DNA of 16,153 bases. It comes from Dunaliella salina. Taxonomy: Eukaryota; Chlorophyta; Chlorophyceae; Chlamydomonadales; Dunaliellaceae. This document shows positions 9,160 through 16,153 of the stretch, one piece after another. Each line of letters opens with the position of its first letter. Within the stretch, counting starts at the first letter, position 1. The stretch covers positions 165,742 through 181,894 of the forward strand of contig MU069603.1 of NCBI GenBank assembly GCA_002284615.2. Direction: 5' to 3'. The notes under the pieces were generated by a model. The model was not told the origin of the DNA. It was given only the letters and a program-made list of their open reading frames with translations, and made no database searches. Made by a program: the position numbers and the translations under genes.

Positions 9160-9235
9160 GGGGATATCAGTATTCATCTGGAATAGCTGAACACGCAATC
9201 CGCTCAGGCGTGCCGGGCTCAACTCCGGTATCCCC
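9160..9235 (+). other. 76-nt cloverleaf-like four-way-junction fold
   Basis: GGGGATA (9160-9166) pairs with TATCCCC (9229-9235). Inside, stem 1 is 9167-9175 with 9181-9190 (nine pairs, one bulged G). Stem 2 is CACGC 9192-9196 with GCGTG 9208-9212. Stem 3 is CCGG 9213-9216 with CCGG 9225-9228. Only A9191 is unpaired at the junction. The size and shape resemble a tRNA, and GGCTCAACTCC (9216-9226) resembles a Pol III B box. However, the D, anticodon and T loops are not canonical, so it is not called a tRNA. It could be a structured RNA, a tRNA relic or part of a small transposon. Confidence 0.6.
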
Positions 9236-9275
9236 ACTGTAAGCCTGATTTATTTGTTACAAATATTACATTATT

Positions 9276-9318
9276 CCTCGACGTTGTGGGGATAAATCAA
9301 ATCCCCCTGAAGTCGAGG
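9276..9318. other. Long hairpin upstream of SDHAF2
   Basis: CCTCGAC (9276-9282) pairs with GTCGAGG (9312-9318), and GGGGAT (9288-9293) with ATCCCC (9301-9306). The loop is AAATCAA and there is a symmetric five-by-five internal loop. It lies 40 bp beyond the cloverleaf fold and repeats its GGGGATA motif. If transcribed it would be in the SDHAF2 5' leader. Confidence 0.75.
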
Positions 9319-9469
9319 AGGCAAGTGTACGGAAGTACAGTCCATGCCGGGGTTATACAAAGTGTATTTTCCTGTGATAATATATCTTGACCAAAACTAT
9401 CAGCGTTGCATTGCTCGAGCGAGTCGACATGCTGTGATTGAATGCGATCATATTTTACAAACAACTAAT

Positions 9470-11090
9470 ATGCAACCCTTACTCTTGGCTCGCTGTGTGC
9501 GGGGCGGTGCCTCGCTGCAACCCTTCAGTTCGCAGTCTGCAGCTCTGCTGTCCTCCCTCGCCACCAATGCGCACCTTTCACCAGCCTGGGAGCCTTCCAG
9601 GTTGCAATTAAGCAGCAGCCTGGCAAAAGCACAAATTGTGAGTAAAATGCATGCCTGTGAGGTGTCCTGAATACTACTTACAACCACCCAAACTCAGCTC
9701 CGTCCCCCCTTACTTGCAGAGACAAAATGTGGCTTTGTGCCAGGCCACCTTTAGCAGTAGCAGCAGCAGCAGCAGCAGCAGCTCTGGACAGTTAAACGAG
9801 GCACAGGCGCAACAAGCTGTGAGTGAGAACACATACTTGCGCGCGCGGCCATCACGTTGGGCAGTTCCACCAGTGTCTTTCGCATTCTTCATGGGGGACC
9901 GGCATCCATGGTGTGTGGTGCCCATGCGCAGATGGCAAACAAGCTCTTGTATCGTAGCAAGCAGAGGGGTTTCCTGGAACTGGACTTGTTGATGGGACTG
10001 TGGGCCGAGGAGAACATTCCAAAAATGGACATGCGTGCCATGGAGGAATTTTCAGCCGTGCTGGACCAGGTGTGAGACACTAGAGCACAATTTGTATGCC
10101 TGCCTTCCTGCTTGCTCCTCGCGAATTCTGAGGGAATGATGTGCACGGTCCCATAATGAAATCTCGCTAACACATACCCTCCTGCATATCATTTGTTGTC
10201 TACATACTGCCTGGACAACAGCATGCATTGAGAAAATTTGTTTTTGTTGGCAAGAGATACGAATGAAGATGCTGGGATTGTTCCACAACAGGATATGACA
10301 ACAGGTGTGCATCATTGCAGTGCCTTCCATTCTGAGACGTACAGCTTGCATTTTGTGAAATCTTCGCAGGAAAACCCAGACATGTTCAAGTGGCTCACTG
10401 GACAAGAGCAAGCCCCTGAAACAATGCTGGCTAACCCAACATACATGGTGAGCGGTGAAGATGAGCTTTGGAAAGCGTTTCCCAATCAGTGACGTTGCTA
10501 AGAGCATGTCATTCTCATGGCATGGAGCTCCATAACATGAACTGCCAAATTTGCCCTAAGCTTCAAAGGGAATTGTGCTTTGGGGGCCTCGCTGTACCAT
10601 GTGAGGGCATTCGTGGCTAAATTTTTACTGAATTTCAACATGTATAAATAGCTGGTCTCCACAAGTGGAGAGCATTGTGGCTCATTGTGTGTCCTGTGAA
10701 AGTAAATGGCTGGTTCATCATGGCATTCACTTGCACGCCGGCTGTCAACCCTTCCTTGTTGGATTTTTGTGTCCCTGGAGGGCATGGTGCAGCAAAGTCT
10801 CAAGTTGTTCTAAGATGGTGCTTGTTGTTTCCGCGTGAGGGAAGAGGTTTCTCAATGCAGACAACATTTTTCTGTGCGCCAAGTGCTGTAAACAAGTTTC
10901 TGTAGTAGGCATGTTATGCGGGTACACCTGGGACCCAAGCTCACCCCTGTCGACATTAAATCTTGCGCATCTGCCCTCCCAGGCACTGCTGAACGATGTA
11001 CAGCAGCAGCTAAGCCACAAGCGTGATGACAGGGCTGTGACCCCAGCTGGCAAGGAGTGGTCTCGAGGTTGGGATGACTTGTGGAAGTGA
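9470..11090 (+). CDS. SDHAF2: Succinate dehydrogenase assembly factor 2, mitochondrial (five exons)
   Basis: SDHAF2/Sdh5 promotes covalent FAD attachment to the flavoprotein subunit of succinate dehydrogenase (complex II) in the mitochondrial matrix. Exons: 9470-9637, 9720-9818, 9932-10069, 10370-10447, 10983-11087, stop TGA 11088-11090. The four introns are GT-AG and all phase 0. The core is the Sdh5 (DUF339) fold: KLLYRSKQRGFLELDLLMG and LWAEENIPKM in exon 3, NPDMFKWLTGQEQAPE in exon 4, and the plant-like end EWSRGWDDLW in exon 5. Exons 1-2 give an Arg/Ser/Ala-rich mitochondrial presequence with few acidic residues, including an 11-serine run. Length is 196 residues, close to plant homologues. 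An in-frame ATG at 9344 would bury the presequence behind 42 residues, so 9470 is preferred. The stop overlaps a GTGAGT donor at 11087, so a longer C-terminus is possible. Confidence 0.93.
9753..9782 (+). repeat. AGC trinucleotide repeat coding for polyserine
   Basis: A run of AGC codons lies inside SDHAF2 exon 2, giving most of an 11-residue serine tract. It is in the presumed presequence, upstream of the conserved domain, where length change would be tolerated. Confidence 0.93.
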
Positions 11091-11258
11091 GTTTCAGGTG
11101 GCAAGCCTTCCTTGGTGATTGAAACGATCATGCCTGCTTTCCATTTTGCTGAAGTGTATTCATGGTTGTTGCAGACAGCTTTCACACTTATTGCATGACT
11201 GAGTCTGTATTGAACGTGCAGCCTGCGCAAGTCTGAGCAGCCAGCGTCATGCACATAA
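11087..11258 (+). other. Possible alternative last intron and exon of SDHAF2
   Basis: The codon before the exon 5 stop, together with that stop, reads AAGTGAGT, a near-perfect donor. Joining at 11222 (after CAG) would replace WK-stop with WNLRKSEQPASCT-stop, ending at TAA 11256-11258. Joining after TTGTTGCAG (11174) would give WKQLSHLLHD-stop. Either intron would be phase 2, unlike the four phase-0 introns. These are therefore alternatives to simple termination at 11088, not the preferred model. Confidence 0.35.
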
Positions 11259-11334
11259 AGTCCCTAGAAATGGAGTTCGTGTGCTTGCAATCTGACCGAG
11301 CGTATTCACCAGTTGCTCTCTGTTCTTGAGCAAG

Positions 11335-11341
<7 letters not shown>

Positions 11342-11407
<66 letters not shown>
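11342..11407. repeat. (CA)n microsatellite
   Basis: An uninterrupted CA run of 33 units downstream of SDHAF2. It faces a TG run of the opposite sense about 470 bp further on. Confidence 0.98.
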
Positions 11408-11409
<2 letters not shown>

Positions 11410-11870
11410 CTGTTTGATGGCATGCAGGAACCCTGCAAACAAGAATGTGCCCGGGAAAGACCAATGATGAGTTCACACATGAGATTTTAGAAATATGGGC
11501 AAGCAAGCACTTGGGGGCGTCTTAGATATTCTCCTACTTCTTCATTTTTTTCACTATCCTTTGAGCTGCTGTAATGCGTACCAGGGATGTGTGGTAGTCA
11601 GCTTTGAGCTCCTCTGTCACATTTATGCTTTACACTTTGCTTTTGCCTCTTTTGTTAATCTGAGCCAAAGCAAATGCGAATGTATGGAGAAGTAATGGCA
11701 TCATTCTTGGGCAACCCACGTGTAGAGAGATTTGTGAGACTCTTGAAGGTAACCAATAGAATTGAGAGGCAGTCATGAGTGGAGAAAGGCATGCAAATTG
11801 TTTCAGGTGTCTCGGGGCCTTTGGACATATTATTATTACCCCCCTTTTTTTTCGCAGTGATTTGATGTAG

Positions 11871-11872
<2 letters not shown>
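11408..11872. other. Stretch between the CA and TG tracts, no gene recognised
   Basis: Open frames exist but none carries a motif or a supported exon structure. TGTAA at 11569-11573 could be an algal-type poly(A) signal for SDHAF2, but it is far from the stop and a five-base match is weak. Confidence 0.4.

Positions 11873-11874
<2 letters not shown>

Positions 11875-11958
<84 letters not shown>
11875..11958. repeat. (TG)n microsatellite
   Basis: An uninterrupted TG run of 42 units, followed by an impure TG/GC-rich extension to about 12000. It is the reverse complement type of the tract at 11342-11407. Confidence 0.98.
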
Positions 11959-11959
<1 letters not shown>

Positions 11960-12009
11960 CTTTGTGTGCGTGCATGCGTGCGTGTGTGGTTGGGCGGGGG
12001 GGGAGGGCA

Positions 12010-12430
12010 TGTGTTTGTGCATGCACGTCCATGCTGCTCATGGCGTTTCTTTCATCTGGAAAGTACATTTTCTTCCTGCGGCTCTTTGACTCTGTTGTTC
12101 AAGTTTGTATTCATTAGCATAAACTGAGTTTCTTTGCCTGCATCAGCTTTGCTGCTCATAGCTTGTCTCCATTGGTGGGACTGCCCGCTGGTGCCTGTGC
12201 TGATTGTGGTCTTTCTTTAATACACGCTGGCTTTTACATATACTTTCGCTTTTACTTTGTAACTTCGGGATCAATTTCTTCACTCATTGAAACCCTGTTC
12301 AGGCAGCCTGTGTACTGCGTCGGGAAAAGAGACATCTTTTTGGAGTCAAGGCTCCTAGGTTTCTAGAATTCTGCCTGGCCCGCTGAGCTGTGTCAGCCTG
12401 ACAGCAACAACTAAAACCTGAAAATTCTTT
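12010..12430. other. Stretch with no recognised gene
   Basis: No exon chain, RNA gene or retroelement motif was recognised between the TG tract and the retroelement fragment that starts at about 12437. Confidence 0.4.
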
Positions 12431-12436
12431 TCATGA

Positions 12437-13126
12437 GTGCGCATCAGCTTCAACACCACTGGTGCTACCACAAGTCTATCCCAAACAAGTGGCATGCACT
12501 TACTCCACAGATGGAAAATGCAAAGGAATGCTAACCCCAGAGCGCATCAATATCCTCCATACTGCATTCAACAGAGCCAGAGACAATGGGATCCACAACA
12601 CAATTCAACCTCCACCCCAAAGCTTTGCCTCCGTGCTCGTGGGTCATTTCTCACGCTCAACCCTCAACAACAAAATGCAACAAAGTAAGAAGATCAAGGA
12701 TTCATACATACGCTCATACCAAATCATATCCACACTGCCATGCAAAAATGGGCTCTCGTAACCCAGGAAAAAATGGCCTCTCCCCTGGACTACAACCCCT
12801 GCCACCTCAACTATTGGAGTGGACACCTTCGAGATAGGGTATTCGGAGCCATCCATAACAGCATCTCATCCAAATCCTCAGGATTTTCAATATGCCATCC
12901 AATTTACGATGACCATGTGATGTACCTTACTCTCAAACATGCCATTTTTCCTGCCACGCAACAAAGCCATACCACAGCAACTTTCATCTTCTTACCAAGC
13001 TGGGGAGGCCCTATGAGCACAAATCCATATTCTAAACTCCTAGTCTAAACTGGGGAGTCCTGAATGCCTATCCTCACTTCTGTCGTGCATTGGGAACCAT
13101 ACCCTCAACAAGACTCAACTATGCCA
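12437..13126 (+). pseudogene. Upstream (N-terminal) fragment of a retroelement polyprotein, frameshifted
   Basis: Two overlapping plus-strand frames form one broken reading. 12462-12761 contains CTYSTDGKCKGMLTPERI and FNRARDNGIHNTIQPPPQSF. 12740-13048 contains MQKWALVTQEKMASPLDYNP, GFSICHPIYDDHVMYL and TATFIFLPSWGGPMSTNPYS. A further shift continues with VLNAYPHFCRALGTIPSTRL up to the poly-C at 13127. From general familiarity with green-algal repeats, this resembles the region upstream of the reverse transcriptase in elements like copies 1-2, but no overlapping segment in this window proves it. The domain's function is not known to me. No start codon or 5' end can be fixed, and the 3' side dissolves at the homopolymer. 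Confidence 0.5.
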
Positions 13127-13148
13127 CCCCCCCCCCCCCCCCCCCCCC
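13127..13148. repeat. Poly-C tract
   Basis: A run of 22 C interrupts the retroelement coding fragment. Exact length is likely to be unreliable in sequencing. Confidence 0.95.
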
Positions 13149-13149
13149 A

Positions 13150-14506
13150 GCTCGGCCGGCCCCAAAAAAATTTTCCAGCCCGAGCCGTGGGTTGCCCCCC
13201 CCATCCCTAACCAAACTCTTGAAAGATTCATGATGATTGCTGGGGTCCTGAAGAACCCTTTTGTATCGGCTGTTTGTTGAAATTGCTCACCCTGAATATC
13301 TCATAAGCAGGACAAGCTGGCATTCCAAAGCATGCGCATGCAAGCTCTACTATCCCACAAGCAAAGGAGCAGGCAGGCTCCATGAAGGCATCTAGTATCA
13401 TGCATCCACTTGTTGCAGGTGTGCCAATGGTGGGGGGGGGAGTAATAAATAAATGGTTCCTCAAAAAGCGAGGATGCGCCTTGTGATGTAGAAAAGGTAG
13501 GGTAGGAAATTATCTTTTGGGTCGGGCCGAGCAGTAGTGTGAACACGGCCTAAGCTAGGGCTGCCCTATACCGCCCTATGCACGGCGCTCCATAAGGAGG
13601 GAAAATAGCGTCAAAATGGCGAAAAATGGGAATTTTCCGCCCTACCCAATTGGGTTACATGTTAAAGGTGTGTAGCGGGAATATAGCTGACACCATTGCA
13701 AAAGAAATGGGGTCGTTCGGTGGTCTAGCTGGGTCAGGGTCTGGGACGAGAATGTCGAGGGTAGGTAAACTGGGCGCTCGTCTCTGCTTTTGCTCAAGGA
13801 GCACTTCCTGTGAGCCTTTTTCGCACCATTTTGATTACAGCATCTTTTTTTGTCATAATAAGGCCTACATTCAAAATTTCGGGTCGAAATTCCGAGATTT
13901 CCTCATATCTCTTGCCAAACTTTGATCTGGCATAGACCACCTTTGAAAATCAAATTCTGAGAGGATTCAAATGTTGCGGATCATGTGTGCAAGTGGTTGC
14001 CTGTGGTGTGCACGTACTAGACAACAAAGTCAACCTTGCAAGCAAACCACCAAAACTGACTGTTGATGTGGGGGCATGGAGTAATCAATAACCATACATG
14101 CATGGGAAGCACAGCAGAGTCCATTGGCGAGGTTTAACCCTGGCTCGGTCATCAAAGAAAGGCAGGCCTCTTGGGGAGTAGCCATGGGTAGTGGCGCCCG
14201 CGCTCGTGGTAGCCACCTGGAAAGGTGCACAGAAGCTGAGTGATCTCAGCTTGGGTGTGTACAGCTTCGTGCTCACCTCCTAGCCCCGGCTGGCCCCTGT
14301 GCCATAGAGGGATCCATGCCGAGATGTTGGATAGCTTTCTCATAGGTTGGGGGGGGGGGTGTCGAGTTTGCTGAACAGGGCTGCTTAACAGCAGTGTCAT
14401 GGACGTCCTAGGTGTAGGCGAACTTGCTGGAGTGGACTTCTGTGCTTCTCTTTCTCTCAGACTGAACTGACGAGGCTCACTCGAGTCTTTCCACATGTGT
14501 GCCGAC
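13150..14506. other. Stretch with no recognised gene
   Basis: The first 150 bases may still be decayed retroelement coding, but no motif is visible. G-runs occur near 13431 and 14347. The open frames on both strands show no domain and no supported exon chain. Confidence 0.4.
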
Positions 14507-14554
14507 TTTTTCTTCTTCCTCTTCTTCTTCTTCTTCTTTTTCTCCTTCTTCTTC
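14507..14554. repeat. CTT/TTC pyrimidine microsatellite
   Basis: Imperfect CTT repeats on the plus strand give the Lys-rich run seen in a spurious minus-strand frame. The tract directly precedes the next retroelement fragment, so it may be a remnant of another TTTTC-type element end. Confidence 0.9.
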
Positions 14555-14559
14555 ATAAA

Positions 14560-15285
14560 TGCTACAGTCCATGGAGGAAAATGATGTAGCATGCGTTGAT
14601 TTTATTCATAAAGGCATACACCTCAAGACAGAGTACGTGGCAAAATGAAAAAAGAATTATCTGAGAAGGATGGGAGAGGACCTGAGAATGAGGAGCAGAC
14701 TTCTGCATGAAATAGCAGTCCGGATACTATCCTTATATGTTGTATCCCAGACGGACGAGCTCGCATTTATTCTGATAAGATCCCTCCAAACGACAGGAAC
14801 ACCTTTATGAAGTAAAATTTGATCCTAACACCGAGCCCCTACATCACTTGAAATATTCTCACAATAAAACCAGACTAAGTCCTGAGGCTCAAGGGATCCA
14901 AACAGGAATAACAATATGTTACTTGAAGGCAACTTCGCACATCATCTTCATAGGCGTGGCTGGCACTAGCTTTGGCACTCTAGAGTGAGCACCCAGTCGA
15001 AGCCCTTGTAAATCCAGGTCTAAACAAACAACATGCTAAATCACTAGCATGTGAGCTTATGTTCTGTCTAAAAACTTGCTAGTACCAGATGAGCTCTTTT
15101 TTAATCCTCAACAATAAGATCAGATCAACGGGCTACTGCTAGTAACCTCCCTGATCCTCACTGACTTCTTTCTTTTATTTCCCTTGGTGAAAGGGATACA
15201 CAGTGCCTTGGCCCCAGGTTCCTCTTTTCCTTAATTGATGTGGGGAGTGTATTCACTACCTGCATATATTTTCTTTCCTTTTCTT
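14560..15285 (+). mobile_element. Highly decayed RLE-type LINE fragment, copy 6
   Basis: Frame-broken plus-strand coding lines up with copy 3. VDFIHKGIHLKTE matches its LLDQGIQIPENT. SPDTILICCIPDGRA then IPPNDRN (14716-14800) match its RPDALFVRPIPGR and PPKDRD, keeping the PD of the endonuclease. IIFIGVAGTSFGTLE matches LIGVGGTIYNEL. NPGLNKQHAKSLACEL matches LGLTKQKAKSLAS. CAAACAGGAATAACAA (near 14900) is shared at nucleotide level with copy 3 on its own strand. Coding ends SNLPDPH-stop at 15162-15164. The tail (15186-15285) is the type seen after copy 2, ending in a TTTTC-rich stretch. The zinc motif and everything upstream are missing. Confidence 0.65.
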
Positions 15286-15289
15286 CCTT

Positions 15290-15602
15290 GCAGCTTAGCA
15301 CCATGCCATCAAAAAAAGTGACTGCCATTGTTAGCAAGCATGCTTCTTTCAAGAGGGGCTTCTTGGGAGAGTTTCGCTGGGTGGGCCGCAGTAGAGAGCT
15401 GGAGAGGGAGAGTTCAGGCGCCCAAGAGCATGGTAGATAACCTTCCAGATCCTCATTAGCTCTGCTCTGGTCCTCACCTAGGCAAGCTGTGCCTTGCGTA
15501 GGCTTTGAGGGCCCTTTGTTGAGACCCGTGCTCGTAAAGGAAGCTTTCCTGATACATGCATCCTCTGGCCTGCGCAGATTTTGTTTCCTCTTTTTTTTTT
15601 TC
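15290..15602 (+). mobile_element. Short 5'-truncated non-LTR retroelement copy 5
   Basis: It begins right after the end of copy 6, with sequence corresponding to the RDHAIRRL segment of copy 3. It reads on as decayed coding to DNLPDPH-stop at 15457-15459. The tail (15460-15602) matches the tails of copies 3 and 4 (AGGCTTTGAGGGCC; ATGCATCCTCTGGCCTGCG) and ends in a T-run at 15589-15600. No clear target-site duplication was found. Confidence 0.65.
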
Positions 15603-15603
15603 A

Positions 15604-15737
15604 TGTCCGTAAAGTTTCGGATTTGCCGCTGGCAGGCGTAGAGCAGCTGCGTACACATCAGTGAGAGACACCCCATGTGGGGCCCGGAAAAATTTATATA
15701 ACTTGTCAAAAACCTGAGTCGGCATGAACTTGGAATC
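15604..15737 (-). pseudogene. Unassigned coding-like stretch, minus strand
   Basis: Minus-strand translation from about 15750 down to 15604 reads VCPDSKFMPTQVFDKLYKFF and then RAPHGVSLTDVYAAALRLPA, ending KLYGHE. Residue composition looks like a real globular protein rather than chance. It runs without a break from a TAA just upstream to the end of retroelement copy 5, where it is cut off. It may be an exon or gene remnant interrupted by the stacked elements, or part of another transposon. I do not recognise a family. Confidence 0.35.
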
Positions 15738-15739
15738 CG

Positions 15740-16060
15740 GGCAAACCGAAATTTAATGGTCTTCTTGGTTGGACTTTGCCTAATCCCCGGAGCTGCGGGT
15801 TAAATTCTCAGTAACTCCCTCGGATCTTGCCAATACAATTCCGGGAAAACCGGAGATGCACAGAAGGGCCTTGTCTTTCACTGATGCACATCAATCTAGA
15901 CATGGTCTTCCTTTGTCAACAAATCCAACCCAACCTCCACCAGTATTATTTGACTGAAGGTCAAATCCCTAATACACTGTAATGAGACTGCTTACAACAG
16001 ACCCCTGTGCGAGAGGGGGACCCATGGGATGTTGGATAGCCTCCTTAGCCTCTTCTGTCT
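15740..16060. other. Stretch with no recognised gene
   Basis: No domain or RNA gene was recognised. The last part may belong to the retroelement whose tail follows, but no coding motif is visible. Confidence 0.4.
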
Positions 16061-16061
16061 C

Positions 16062-16153
16062 AAACCTTGTGGTGGAGGGGACTCACGGCTCTTTTGAGCA
16101 AATGTATCACCGTTTCCTTGACTGATGTGAGGAGAATTTCTCTGCCTACATAC
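16062..16153 (+). mobile_element. 3' tail of another non-LTR retroelement, cut by the window edge
   Basis: GGTGGAGGGGACTCACGGCT followed by CTTTTGAGC, then the TTGACTGATGTGAGGAGA segment, matches the tail of copy 2 (minus strand 2850-2762) closely and that of copy 6 (15186-15262) more loosely. Coding sequence upstream of it was not recognised. Confidence 0.7.

Larger units (their letters stand above)
8874..9469. promoter_or_regulatory. Shared intergenic region between divergent F-box and SDHAF2 genes
   Basis: The two start codons point away from each other across 596 bp, so promoters of both genes must lie here. The region is AT-rich relative to its flanks and unusually rich in inverted repeats. 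It carries four TATCAG boxes (reverse complement CTGATA, a GATA-factor-like core) at 9045, 9055, 9131 and 9165. No canonical TATA box can be assigned with confidence. Transcription start sites are unknown, so parts may be 5' untranslated region. Confidence 0.6.

Noticed and set aside
9188..9235. A twister-type ribozyme (AACAC, GC, AAT, GCCGG, CAA, CCGG order)
   Set aside because: The downstream conserved strand that should pair back (GTGG followed by a purine-rich part) is missing, so the resemblance is treated as chance.
9160..9236. A standard tRNA gene
   Set aside because: The closing stem, the length and a B-box-like motif fit. However, the T stem is mismatched with a seven-base loop, the middle hairpin has an 11-base loop, and no anticodon arm of normal form can be drawn.
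9344..9469. The upstream in-frame ATG as the SDHAF2 start
   Set aside because: It would add 42 residues without targeting character ahead of a good mitochondrial presequence starting at 9470.
10238..10492. An 84-codon gene on its own
   Set aside because: Only its second half (10370-10447) is coding. It is exon 4 of SDHAF2 with flanking intron sequence read through.
11188..12127. Open frames coding for CVCVCV or THTHTH runs
   Set aside because: They are translations of the CA/TG microsatellites, not genes.
14152..14592. A 146-codon minus-strand frame with a lysine run
   Set aside because: The lysine run is the CTT microsatellite. The rest has no recognisable domain.
1..16153. CRISPR arrays, bacterial operons or prophage
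   Set aside because: No spaced repeats, no ribosome-binding-site-led gene clusters, and introns are present.

Overview
The window looks like nuclear DNA of a eukaryote, most likely a green alga. The coding sequence is split by short GT-AG introns, there are long (CA)n/(TG)n tracts, and broken copies of non-LTR retrotransposons are abundant. The clearest host gene is closest to the plant/algal form of its family. One retroelement copy combines RNase H with a C-terminal restriction-like endonuclease, a combination known from the Dualen/RandI elements of Chlamydomonas. The species cannot be named from the sequence.

Layout. 1-1410: a (CA)n tract, then sequence in which I recognise nothing. 1415-5902: a nest of degraded retroelement pieces. 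A plus-strand copy (1415-2620, resuming at 3339-3428) is interrupted by a microsatellite and by a minus-strand copy (2743-3317) flanked by a 13-bp direct repeat. A longer minus-strand copy with RNase H and endonuclease remnants follows (3429 to about 5160), then a short 5'-truncated plus-strand copy (5557-5902). 5903-7216: no gene seen. 7217-8873 (minus): a five-exon F-box gene. 8874-9469: a shared, AT-rich, highly structured intergenic region. 9470-11090 (plus): a five-exon gene for the mitochondrial succinate dehydrogenase flavinylation factor SDHAF2/Sdh5. 11259-12430: opposed (CA)n and (TG)n tracts and no gene. 12437-13126: an upstream piece of a retroelement. 13127-14506: poly-C and unassigned sequence. 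14560-16153: further retroelement 3' ends, one stacked directly on another, plus one unassigned coding-like stretch on the minus strand.

The two host genes are head to head and share one upstream region. They have no obvious joint pathway: one is a predicted ubiquitin-ligase adaptor, the other a respiratory complex II assembly factor. The most unusual non-coding signal is a compact 76-nt cloverleaf fold (9160-9235) followed by a long hairpin (9276-9318), both upstream of SDHAF2. All domain and family assignments were made by eye from translated sequence, without database searches.
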